DNA of 64,000 nt, taken from assembly GCA_035762175.1 (NCBI GenBank), contig DASTPP010000379.1:1-64000 (forward strand), given 5' to 3'. The DNA comes from DASTPP01 sp035762175. Its GTDB lineage: Bacteria > Myxococcota_A > Polyangia > Polyangiales > Polyangiaceae. The number at the start of each line of letters is the position of its first letter. The stretch's first letter is position 1. The notes beneath the pieces are model-generated. The model searched no databases. It was not told the DNA's origin and was given only the letters and a program-made list of their open reading frames with translations. Positions 54,547 to 62,401 of the stretch are shown here, piece after piece. The translations under genes and the position numbers were made by a program.

Positions 54547-55491
54547 ATGACGCCCATGCGCCCTTCCGGCCCGCCCCCCCGGCCCTTCGGCCGCCGTGCC
54601 CTGCTCGCGCTCGGCGGCGCGTGCCTGGGCGCGGGCGGGGCGTTTGGTGGCGGGGGCGAGGGCCAGGCGCTCGCGGCCGATCTGCCCGAAGGCCTGCGCT
54701 TGCTCGACTGGTCGTGGCCGAGCGCGGGGGGGCTCGCCCGGCGGGCGGTGGTCCTCGCCCCGACGCACCTCGCCCCCGGCGCCCGCGTCGCGACCCTGGT
54801 GCTCTTGCACGGGCTCGGCGAGGCGCGGCAGGGGCCCCGGGCGGGGGCGTACGCGTGGCTCGAGCGCTACGGGCTCGGTGGCGCGTACGCCCGGCTGCGC
54901 CGGCCGCCGGTCGCGTCGATCATGCCCCGCCACGATCTGACGGCGGAGCGGGCGGGCGAGATCAACGCCGCGCTCGCGTCCTTGCCCTTCCGGGGGCTGG
55001 TGCTGGTGTGCCCGGCGATCCCCGACGTGTGGGCGACGGGCGATCGGGCGGGCACCCTCGAGGCGATCGCCGACTTTTGCTCGGGGCCCTTGCTCGAGCG
55101 GGTGGCGCGTGAGGTGCCGGAGGCGAGGGGGGGCGAGGGCTCGGTGGGTATCGACGGCTGCTCGCTCGGGGGCTTCGTCGCCCTCGAGGTGGCGGTGCGG
55201 CGGCCGGGGCCCTGGGCGGCGGTCGGGGTGGTGCAGCCGGCGATCGGGGCGGCGCAGGCGGACCGCTACGCGGCGGCGCTCGCCGCCCGGCCGGCCCGGC
55301 CGGTGCATGTCGAGTCGAGCCGCGGCGACCCTTATCTCGGCGCGAGCCGGCGCCTCGCCGACGAGCTTTCCAAACGGGGCGTTCCGTGCGATCTGAGCGT
55401 CTCGCCGGGCCCGCACGACCAGCCCTTTTTGCGCGACGCGGGCTCGCTCGAGATGCTCCTATGGCACGACCGCCGCTTGAACCCGCGCTGA
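54547..55491 (+). CDS. alpha/beta hydrolase, Tat-exported
   Basis: 314 residues from the ATG at 54547 (an ATG nine bases later is equally possible). FGRRALLALGGACLGAGGA is a Tat-like signal with an RR pair. The hydrolase core shows VATLVLLHGLGEARQGPR (oxyanion strand), GVDGCSLGGF-type nucleophile elbow read as IDGCSLGGFVALEVAV (Ser as nucleophile) and the catalytic His in SPGPHDQPF. It is an esterase-like enzyme, exported and folded before transport. It overlaps the start of the acyl-CoA ligase gene by 31 bases and therefore is probably coupled with it. Confidence 0.75.
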   Translation: MTPMRPSGPPPRPFGRRALLALGGACLGAGGAFGGGGEGQALAADLPEGLRLLDWSWPSAGGLARRAVVLAPTHLAPGARVATLVLLHGLGEARQGPRAGAYAWLERYGLGGAYARLRRPPVASIMPRHDLTAERAGEINAALASLPFRGLVLVCPAIPDVWATGDRAGTLEAIADFCSGPLLERVAREVPEARGGEGSVGIDGCSLGGFVALEVAVRRPGPWAAVGVVQPAIGAAQADRYAAALAARPARPVHVESSRGDPYLGASRRLADELSKRGVPCDLSVSPGPHDQPFLRDAGSLEMLLWHDRRLNPR

Positions 55492-57032
55492 GCGAGGGCT
55501 CCCTCGTCGGGCGTGTGCGCGCGCTGGCGGCGGGCGGTGGCGTCGCGATCGTCGACGGGGGCGGGGCGGCTTCCCACGGCGAGCTCTGGGCCGGCGCCCG
55601 CGCCCGCGCCGCGGCGCTCGGGGGCCCGCTCGGCGGCGAGCCCGTGGCGCTGCTCGCGCCGCCGGGCCGGGCGTGGGTCGAGGCCTTCTTCGGCGTCGTG
55701 CTCGCGGGCGGCGTGGCCCTGCCGCTCTCGCCGCTGCACCCCGAAGACGAGGTGCGCTACTTCGTCGCCGACAGCGGCGCCCGCCGCGCCCTCGTCGACC
55801 TCGGGGCCTTCGGCGAGCGCGCCGCCTGGCTCGCGCCGGCGCGCGTCGTCGGGCTCGGGGCCCCTTCGCCGGGCGCGGCGGGGGCCCCGGCGGCGCCGGC
55901 GGCCGACGCGCCCTGGCCCGAGCGCGTGCCCGCGAACGGCGAGGGCGCGCTCTTGCTCTACACGAGCGGCACGACGGGCCGGCCGAAGGGCGCGCTCTTG
56001 ACGCACGGCAACCTGCTCGCGCAGGTCTCGGTGCTGGCCGAGGCCTGGGGCATGGGGCCTTCTGACCGGCTCTTGCATGCGCTGCCGCTGCACCACCTGC
56101 ATGGCGTCGTGGTCTCGTTGCTGACGACGCTGCTCGCCGGGGGCTCGGCGCGCATGCTGCCGCGCTTCGACGCGGCGGCGGTCTGGGGCGCGCTCGCCGA
56201 GAGCACGGTCTTCATGGGCGTGCCGACGATGTACCACCGGCTGCTCGAGGCCTTCGAGGCGGCGGGCGAGGCCGAGCGGGCCGGCTGGGCGGCGTCGGCG
56301 CGGGCGCTGCGGCTCGCGACGAGCGGCTCGGCGGCGCTGCCCGCGGCGCTCGCCGAGCGGTGGGCGAAGGTGGCGGGGCGGGTGCCGCTCGAGCGCTACG
56401 GCATGACCGAGATCGGCATGGCGACGTCGAACCCGCTCGAGGGCGAGCGGCGGCCGGGCACCGTGGGGCGGCCGCTGCCGGGCGTCGAGCTGCGGCGCGT
56501 CGCCGACTCGGGCGCCGAGGCGGGGCCGGGCGAGGCGGGCGAGATCTGGGTGCGGGGGCCGAGCGTGTTCGCGGGCTACCACGGCCGAGACGAGGCGACG
56601 CGGCAGGCGTTCGCGGGCGGCTGGTTCCGCACGGGCGACGTGGCCGAGGTCGACGCCGAGGGCTACGTGCGGCTGCTCGGCCGGGCGAGCGTCGACATCT
56701 TGAAGAGCGCCGGCTACAAGCTCTCGGCCGTCGAGATCGAAGAGGCGCTGCGGGCGCACCCGCTGGTCGACGACGTGGCCGTGGTGGGCCTGCCCGACGA
56801 GGCGCTGGGCGAGCGGGCGGTGGCCTGCGTCGTCGCGCGCGGGGGCGAGCCCGGCCCGGGGCTCGAGGGCGCCCTGCGCGAGCACTGCCGCGCGCGCCTC
56901 GCCCCCTACAAAGTGCCGCGGGCCTTCGTGGCCCTCGCCGAGCTGCCGCGCAACGCCCTCGGCAAGGTGCAGAAGCCCGAGCTCGTGCGGCGGCTGCTCG
57001 CGGCCGCGACCCCTCCCGAAAGGGCCCCATGA
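55461..57032 (+). CDS. acyl-CoA/malonyl-CoA synthetase-like ligase
   Basis: 523 residues. ANL-superfamily motifs in order: LLLYTSGTTGRPKGALLTHG (ATP loop), RYGMTEIGMATSNPL, GEIWVRGPSVFAGYHG, WFRTGDVAEVDAEGYVRLLG and the catalytic Lys near PRNALGKVQK. The RYGMTEIGMA-SNPL and GRxSVDIxKSxGYK pattern is that of malonyl-CoA synthetases (MatB/ACSF3), so malonate activation is the best guess; other short acids are possible. The ATG at 55461 overlaps the hydrolase by 31 bases, and the stop overlaps the next gene (ATGA). No matA or matC is nearby. Confidence 0.82.
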   Translation: MARPPLEPALSEGSLVGRVRALAAGGGVAIVDGGGAASHGELWAGARARAAALGGPLGGEPVALLAPPGRAWVEAFFGVVLAGGVALPLSPLHPEDEVRYFVADSGARRALVDLGAFGERAAWLAPARVVGLGAPSPGAAGAPAAPAADAPWPERVPANGEGALLLYTSGTTGRPKGALLTHGNLLAQVSVLAEAWGMGPSDRLLHALPLHHLHGVVVSLLTTLLAGGSARMLPRFDAAAVWGALAESTVFMGVPTMYHRLLEAFEAAGEAERAGWAASARALRLATSGSAALPAALAERWAKVAGRVPLERYGMTEIGMATSNPLEGERRPGTVGRPLPGVELRRVADSGAEAGPGEAGEIWVRGPSVFAGYHGRDEATRQAFAGGWFRTGDVAEVDAEGYVRLLGRASVDILKSAGYKLSAVEIEEALRAHPLVDDVAVVGLPDEALGERAVACVVARGGEPGPGLEGALREHCRARLAPYKVPRAFVALAELPRNALGKVQKPELVRRLLAAATPPERAP

Positions 57033-57682
57033 CCGACCCGAAGACGGTGCTCCGTAACGTCGCCCTCTACCTGCGTCGCCACCCCGATCTCGTCTGGCGC
57101 GCCGCGCTCAACGCGGCCGCGCTCAAGGTGACCGTGCCGCTCGACGTCGCGCGCGCGTTCGTCGCGCGCGCCGGCGGGCGCAAGGGGGCGCCGCGCGACG
57201 TCGTCCTCGGCGCCGAGCCGCCGGCGCTGCGGGTCGGGGCGACGGTCGAGATGATGAAGACGCCGCTGCGGGCGAGCGCGCTCGTGCGCATCGCCTCGGT
57301 CGAGCTCGGCCCGGAGAGCCTGCGCATCGCGCTGCGCCTCTCGGACGTGTCCTTGAAGGTCGAGGGCGAGAGCGACTCGCCCGTCGCGGGGCTCATCAAG
57401 TCGGGCGCGCTCGACCTGTCGAAGCCGGGCGAGCTCGCGCGCTACATGCCCAACCGCCCCGCCGCGCTCGCCGAGGCCGAGGGCGACCGCATCGTGCTCG
57501 AGCTGATGAAGGTGCCCCAGCTCGCCAAGAACGAGCGGGCCAAGCGCCTCGTCAAGACGCTCTCGTCGCTCGTGGCCTTGCGCTCGGTCGAAACCGAGGG
57601 CGACGCCCTGGTCGTCGGCCTCTCGCCCCTGCCGCAGGGGGTGGCGGCCGCCTGGCAGGCGCTGCGCCCGCAAGACGGGTGA
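57029..57682 (+). CDS. hypothetical protein, 217 aa
   Basis: Starts MTDPKTVLRNVALYLRRHPD; its ATG overlaps the ligase stop (ATGA), so it is coupled to the ligase. Strand-rich core (ALRVGATVEMMKTPLRASAL, VELGPESLRIALRLSDVSLK) and an N-terminal helical stretch (VWRAALNAAALKVTVPLDVA). No signal, membrane helix or catalytic motif is seen. I do not recognise a family; its coupling suggests a link to acyl-CoA or membrane-lipid chemistry. The 3' end is part of a 37-base tandem duplication that includes the stop codon. Confidence 0.68.
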   Translation: MTDPKTVLRNVALYLRRHPDLVWRAALNAAALKVTVPLDVARAFVARAGGRKGAPRDVVLGAEPPALRVGATVEMMKTPLRASALVRIASVELGPESLRIALRLSDVSLKVEGESDSPVAGLIKSGALDLSKPGELARYMPNRPAALAEAEGDRIVLELMKVPQLAKNERAKRLVKTLSSLVALRSVETEGDALVVGLSPLPQGVAAAWQALRPQDG

Positions 57683-57720
57683 CGCCGCCTGGCAGGCGTT
57701 GCGCCCGCAAGACGGGTGAC
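57647..57720 (+). repeat. 37-bp tandem duplication over a stop codon
   Basis: 57647-57683 (GCCGCCTGGCAGGCG... to ...GACGGGTGAC) recurs at 57684-57720 with one mismatch (C/T). The first copy holds the stop of the 217-residue protein; the second lies between it and the promoter of the tRNA gene. Confidence 0.9.
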
Positions 57721-57745
57721 GTTTCGGGGGGCCTCGCGATAACGC

Positions 57746-57773
57746 TTGACTTTGCCCGGGCAGACGTTAATGT
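57746..57773 (+). promoter_or_regulatory. tRNA promoter TTGACT-16-TAATGT
   Basis: TTGACT (57746-57751) and TAATGT (57768-57773) are separated by 16 bases, a good sigma-70-type promoter. Transcription would start about 20 bases before the tRNA 5' end at 57802. Confidence 0.6.
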
Positions 57774-57801
57774 CGCGCTCCCCTGACGCTTTCGGGCACA
57801 C

Positions 57802-57874
<73 letters not shown>

Positions 57875-57985
57875 CACCGTTGTCGTGAAAGGTTTCCGCG
57901 CCGGCTTCCGGACGTCCGTTCGGGCCGTGCGTGCGGCCGAGCCGCTAGGTTTCGTGGGCGAGCCCCGCTCTGCTACCATGAGCCC

Positions 57986-59263
57986 ATGCGTGCTTTGCTT
58001 CTTGTCCGCCCTCTGATCGCCGCGCTCGCCGCGCCCCTGCTCGGCGCGCTCGCGGCGTCCGGCTCGGGCTGCGGCCCGGCCCCCCGCGGCGAGCGGGCGC
58101 TCGCCACGCGCGCGTCGCCGGTGCTCGACGGGGTGCCCGACGACGACGTGCGCTACTCGAACGTCGTCGGCATCAGCATCGACGAAGAGCGCGTCTGCAG
58201 CGGCTCGCTCATCAGCCCGAACCTCGTGCTCACCGCGCGCCACTGCGTCAGCCGCGACGCGCTCGACACCGTGAGCTGCGGCGAGGGCGCGCTCGGCCCG
58301 CCGCTCGGCGCGGGGCGCCTGCGCGTGACGACCGCCCTCGACACGAACGGGGCCGACGTGCCCTGGCTCTCGGTGTCCGAGGTGTGGCTCGCCCCGGGCG
58401 GCGACGACGTCTGCGGCAACGACATCGTGCTGCTCTTGCTCGGCCAGCAGGCCCAGGGCGTCACGCCGCTCGAGCCGTACCTCTCGCAAAACGTCGCCCA
58501 AGATCAGCTCTTCACCGCCATCGGCTACGGCGGCGAGCGGGCCGACGGCGGCACCGTGGGCGTGCGCCGCGCGGGCTTCGACTTCGAGGTCAGCTGCGTC
58601 GGCACCGCGTGCAACTTCGAGCTCTTCCACGCCAACGAGTGGCGCGGCGGCCCGCCCGGCAAGTACGTCTGCCGCGGCGACTCGGGCGGCCCGGCGCTGC
58701 TCGGCACCAACTACGTCGGCGGCGTGCTCTCGCGCCTCTTGCCCATCGGCGACAGCGAGTCGTGCGGCGTGCCCGTCTACACCTCGACCTACGCGTGGGC
58801 GGGCTTCCTGCAGACGCGGGCCGTGCAGGCCGCGCTGCTCGGCCACTACCGCTTGCCCGACTGGGCCCGCGGCGGCGGCGGGCCCCCGAGCGAGCTGCGC
58901 TACGGCAACGGCTGCGAGAGCAACATCGACTGCACGAGCGACGGCACCTGCGTCTTCGACGGCGAGCGGGGCTACTGCTCGTACGACTGCGGCGCCGAGA
59001 CGCCCTGCCCGGGCGGCGGCGGCTACCAGTGCGACGACGCCGTCGGCCTCTGCGTCGCGCAGGCCTCGACGCCGAGCGAGCTCTCGTGCTTCGGCGACAG
59101 CCAGGTCTGCTCCGAGGCGCGGCCGATCGAGCAGGGGAGCGACGAGGGCTCGTGCGCGCTCGGGGGGCCCCCGGGCTCCGGGGCCCGCGCCGGCGGGCGG
59201 GCCTGGCTGCTCGCGCTGCTCGCGCTCGCTGCCCTCGGGGTGCGCCGCGTTCGCACGATGTAA
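57986..59263 (+). CDS. trypsin-like serine protease, MYXO-CTERM-like
   Basis: 425 residues from the ATG at 57986. The signal ends AASGSGC, a lipobox-like site. The S1 catalytic triad is visible: LTARHC (His), CGNDIVLLLL (Asp) and CRGDSGGPALL (Ser, in GDSGG). After the protease domain, a Cys-rich segment (GNGCESNIDCTSDGTC, CSYDCGAETPCPG, CDDAVGLC) leads to a C-terminal Cys, Gly linker, hydrophobic helix and Arg tail (GGRAWLLALLALAALGVRRV), the layout of a MYXO-CTERM sorting signal. Surface display with a lipoprotein or sorted tail is inferred. Confidence 0.85.
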   Translation: MRALLLVRPLIAALAAPLLGALAASGSGCGPAPRGERALATRASPVLDGVPDDDVRYSNVVGISIDEERVCSGSLISPNLVLTARHCVSRDALDTVSCGEGALGPPLGAGRLRVTTALDTNGADVPWLSVSEVWLAPGGDDVCGNDIVLLLLGQQAQGVTPLEPYLSQNVAQDQLFTAIGYGGERADGGTVGVRRAGFDFEVSCVGTACNFELFHANEWRGGPPGKYVCRGDSGGPALLGTNYVGGVLSRLLPIGDSESCGVPVYTSTYAWAGFLQTRAVQAALLGHYRLPDWARGGGGPPSELRYGNGCESNIDCTSDGTCVFDGERGYCSYDCGAETPCPGGGGYQCDDAVGLCVAQASTPSELSCFGDSQVCSEARPIEQGSDEGSCALGGPPGSGARAGGRAWLLALLALAALGVRRVRTM

Positions 59264-59675
59264 GCTTGCCCCGGGCGGCTGGGGGGATAAGGTTTTGTCC
59301 CTCGATGTCTGCCGTCCCAAGCACCTCCGGCCGCCGCCTCGGCGGGCGCCGAGCGCGGGCCCTTCCGGGCGCGGCGCCGGGGCTTCTTAGGGGCCTCGGG
59401 GGGCCGGGGGCGGCGCTCGGGCGGGGCGCTCGGGCGGGGGCGGGGGCCCGGCGGGCGCGCGTTGCTGGCCCAAGGGGGGGGGCTTGGGGGTATGCTTCGG
59501 GCCCTTTCGACCCCTCGCGGGGGGCGAAGGGGCTTGCCCTAGGCCCCGTTGCTTGGCAGAGGAGGTGCCCTCGCCGTGCTTGTTCGGGCGGCGCGGCCCG
59601 GGTCTTGCCTCGTGCAAGGTCGACCTCCGACCTTGCGTTCATCGGGCTCGACCTTCGCGTTGAGGAGGAGATTCG
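59264..59675 (+). other. 412-base gene-less stretch
   Basis: Separates the protease from the Pal-like operon. It is GC-rich with runs of G and C and two hairpin-like areas near 59505-59545 (CCCCTCGCGGGGGGCGAAGGGG). The last 20 bases hold the ribosome site GAGGAGGAG for the next gene. A longer plus-strand frame exists but shows no coding character. The promoter of the following operon should lie here; I cannot place it with confidence. Confidence 0.35.
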
Positions 59676-60227
59676 ATGAAAGACGCTCGTTACCGTTGGT
59701 TCGCCCTGGGGTTGGGGCTTTGGCTGGTCGGGTGCGGCGGCGACAAGCCGCCCGAGACGCCGGCGAACAAGAAGCCGGCGACGACCTCCACGGCGACGCC
59801 CGAGCAAGACCAGGCGGTCGCCAAGGCGGCCGACGAGAACCAGGGCGGCGGGCTGTCGATCAGCCCCGACATCATGAAGCTCTGCCCGGGCATCAAGCCG
59901 CCGAAGTTCGGCTACAACTCGTCCGACGTCAAAGACGAGTGGCGCGACGCGCTCTCGGGGCTCGCCGATTGCATGAAGAACGGCGGGCTGAAGGGCAAGG
60001 GCGTGCTCTTGACGGGGCACACCGACCCGCGGGGCGACGACGACTACAACATGCAGCTCGGCGGGCGCCGGGCCGAGGCGGTCAAGGGCGCGATCACGGC
60101 GTTCGGCGTCGAGAACGGGCGCATCGACGTGACCTCGCGCGGCGAGGTCGACGCGAAGGGCACCGACGAGTCGACCTGGGCGCAGGACCGCCGGGTCGAC
60201 ATCAACCTCAAGCCGGGGGGGGGCTGA
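59676..60227 (+). CDS. Pal-like OmpA-domain lipoprotein
   Basis: 183 residues with GAGGAGGAG before the ATG. The signal ends LWLVGC, a good lipobox. A Pro/Thr-rich linker leads to an OmpA C-terminal domain: VLLTGHTDPRGDDDYNMQLG, RRAEAVKGAITAFGVENGRI and WAQDRRVDINLKPG, with the peptidoglycan-binding Asp and Arg residues (TDPRG, RRVDI) in place. It probably anchors the outer membrane to peptidoglycan. It is followed by TonB/TolA-like and TolB-like genes. Confidence 0.85.
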   Translation: MKDARYRWFALGLGLWLVGCGGDKPPETPANKKPATTSTATPEQDQAVAKAADENQGGGLSISPDIMKLCPGIKPPKFGYNSSDVKDEWRDALSGLADCMKNGGLKGKGVLLTGHTDPRGDDDYNMQLGGRRAEAVKGAITAFGVENGRIDVTSRGEVDAKGTDESTWAQDRRVDINLKPGGG

Positions 60228-60250
60228 GCGCCGCCCCGTAAGGTGAGGGC

Positions 60251-61054
60251 ATGACGGCACGCGGGCGGCGGCGCAAGGGGCGCCTCGGGGGCTGGTTCGT
60301 TCTCTCCGTCCTCGCCCACGCGGGCGCGGGCGTGGGGGCGTTCGTGGCCCGCTCGCGCATGCCGGAGAAGCCGCCCGAGAAGATCTACGTCGTCGACCTC
60401 CTGCCGCCGGCCGGCACGATCCGGGGCGACGTGCAGGGCAAGGGCACGCCGCTGTCCTTCCCGAAGCCGGCGCCGCCGGCGCCGCCGAAGGCGGCCGCGC
60501 CGAAGCCGCCGCCGCCCGAGCCGGTGACCAAGCCGGTCGTCGCGAAAGACCCCGACGCGGCCGAGCCGGCGCCGCCGAAGACCGAGAAAGAGAAGAAGAC
60601 CGAAGAGCTGCGCGAGGCGGTCAAGCGCTCGATGCTCAAGACCGACGAGACGCCGCCGCCGGCGGCGGCCGAGGCGGGGCCGGCGGGCTCGGGCGACAAG
60701 CCGCCGCTCGGCACGCCCGAGGGGGTGCCGGGGGGCAAGGGCAAGGCGGGGCTCGGCGCCTCGTACAAGTCGGTGCTGGCGGGCTGGTTCGTCGCGCGCC
60801 TCTCGTGCCGGAGCGTGACCGACGTGCCGCCCGACGAGCTCAAGAAGCTCACCGTGCGCGCCTCCATCTCGCTCTCGCCCGGGCGCAACGTGACCTCGTT
60901 CTCGGTCGCGTCGAGCGGCAACGGCGCCTTCGACGGGCACGTGCGCTCGCTTTTGCAGTCGATTCAGAGCCAGGGCATCACGCTGCCCGAGTCGCCCGAG
61001 GGCGACGACCCGCCGCCGAACCTGACGGTCAACTTTCGCTGCAACAAGGACTAA
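60251..61054 (+). CDS. TonB/TolA-like protein
   Basis: 267 residues. An N-terminal membrane helix (LGGWFVLSVLAHAGAGVGAF, ~11-33) leads to a Pro/Lys/Ala-rich periplasmic spacer (~55-100, PAPPAPPKAAAPKPPPPEP) and a charged stretch, then a C-terminal globular domain (~190-267; DELKKLTVRASISLSPGRNV, GAFDGHVRSLLQSIQ) of TonB/TolA type. TolA links the inner membrane to Pal and the Tol complex. It lies between a Pal-like and a TolB-like gene: 23 bases after the first, with TAATG overlap to the second. TolQ and TolR are not adjacent. Confidence 0.8.
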   Translation: MTARGRRRKGRLGGWFVLSVLAHAGAGVGAFVARSRMPEKPPEKIYVVDLLPPAGTIRGDVQGKGTPLSFPKPAPPAPPKAAAPKPPPPEPVTKPVVAKDPDAAEPAPPKTEKEKKTEELREAVKRSMLKTDETPPPAAAEAGPAGSGDKPPLGTPEGVPGGKGKAGLGASYKSVLAGWFVARLSCRSVTDVPPDELKKLTVRASISLSPGRNVTSFSVASSGNGAFDGHVRSLLQSIQSQGITLPESPEGDDPPPNLTVNFRCNKD

Positions 61055-62331
61055 TGCCCCTCCCCATGCAAAGGCGAAGGCGGCCCGCCCGCCTCGCGCT
61101 CGCCGCCTCGGCCGCCTGGCTGGCCCTGGGCGCGGCCCCCGCCCTCGCGCAGCCGCGCCCGCCGCCGCCCGCGCCGCCCGCGCCCGCCCCGGCGCCCGAC
61201 GAGGGCGACGCCGTCATCAACGCCGAGGGGGCGGTGCGCTCGCTGCCGCAGGCGGTCGTCGTGCCGGTCGACGCGGCGTCCGACGCGAGCGCGCGCGAGC
61301 TGGCGAAGCTCGTGGCGCTGCCCGGGCTGGTCGCGACGGCGGTGCTCAAGCCGGGCACCCCGGCCGGCGGGCTCGTCGTGCGCGTCGCCTCGGCGCGCGA
61401 GGGCGACGGCGAGCGCATCGAGGCGACCTCGTCGCGGACCGAGGGCTCGCCGCACCGGCGCTCGGTCGTCATCGGCCGGGGGGCGAGCCGGCCGCTCGAG
61501 ACGGCGCGGCTCGCCGACGCCGTCATCGCCGACCTGACGGGCGAGCGCTCGCACCTGTCGGGCACGCTGCTCTTCACCGACGCCTCGGCCGTCGGCGAGC
61601 GGCGCGTGCGGGTGATGCTCGGCTCGGGCGCGCCGCTGCGCGACGCGTCGCCGGGCGGCGTGCTCGCGCGGGGCGCCGACGTCGGCCCGGGCGGCGTCGT
61701 CTACTACGCGGCGGCCAAGCCGGGCGACTTCATGCAGATCTACGCCGAGGGCAAGCCGGCGCCGCTCGCGGTGCGGGTGCCGGGCTTTCTGCAGTCGGTC
61801 ACCTTCAGCCCCGACCGGCTGCGGGCCGCGGTCATCGCGGGCGCGACCGAGGGCGGCACGCTCTACCGCGGGCTGCTCGAGGGCCGCATGGAGCGCGTCG
61901 AGACCGGGCCCGGCGTCGCCCTGAGCCCGAGCTTCGGGCCGAGCGGCGAGCTCGCGTGGGCGGCGGGGCCGGCCCAGGGGCCGCTGCGCGCCTTCGTCGA
62001 CGGCAAGCCCGTCACGCCGGCGGGGGTCTGGGCGAGCGCGCCGAGCTTCTGCCCGAAGGCGGGCAAGCGGCGGCTCGCTTACATGGTCAAGCAGGGCAAC
62101 GGCTGGTCGGTCTCGATTCAGAATCTCGACGGGGGCGGCGTCGCCATGGTAGGCGACGGGGCCTACCCGGTCTGCAGCCCCGACGGCCGCACGGTGGCGC
62201 TCGTGCGGGGCGGCAAGAACGGCGGGGTCTTCCTGACGGGCGAAGACGGCATCGCCGCGCACCGCGTGCGGGCGGGCGACGCCTCGGGCCTGCGCTGGGC
62301 GCCGGGGCCGAGCCTGCCGCCCGAAGGCTGA
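61054..62331 (+). CDS. TolB-like periplasmic beta-propeller
   Basis: 425 residues from the ATG in TAATG, coupled to the previous stop. A signal peptide (LAASAAWLALGAAPALA) is followed by a Pro-rich stretch, an N-terminal alpha/beta domain (~40-170) and a propeller (~175-425) with repeats such as VTFSPDRLRAAVIAGATEGG, LSPSFGPSGELAWAAGPAQG and VCSPDGRTVALVRGGKNG. The overall plan is TolB. With Pal-like and TolA-like genes it forms a Tol-type module. Confidence 0.75.
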   Translation: MPLPMQRRRRPARLALAASAAWLALGAAPALAQPRPPPPAPPAPAPAPDEGDAVINAEGAVRSLPQAVVVPVDAASDASARELAKLVALPGLVATAVLKPGTPAGGLVVRVASAREGDGERIEATSSRTEGSPHRRSVVIGRGASRPLETARLADAVIADLTGERSHLSGTLLFTDASAVGERRVRVMLGSGAPLRDASPGGVLARGADVGPGGVVYYAAAKPGDFMQIYAEGKPAPLAVRVPGFLQSVTFSPDRLRAAVIAGATEGGTLYRGLLEGRMERVETGPGVALSPSFGPSGELAWAAGPAQGPLRAFVDGKPVTPAGVWASAPSFCPKAGKRRLAYMVKQGNGWSVSIQNLDGGGVAMVGDGAYPVCSPDGRTVALVRGGKNGGVFLTGEDGIAAHRVRAGDASGLRWAPGPSLPPEG

Positions 62332-62401
62332 GTGCCCGGGGCGGCCCCGGGCCGCGCGACGCAACCCACCCACCCACTCGACCCACCGACGAGGGGACGC
62401 G

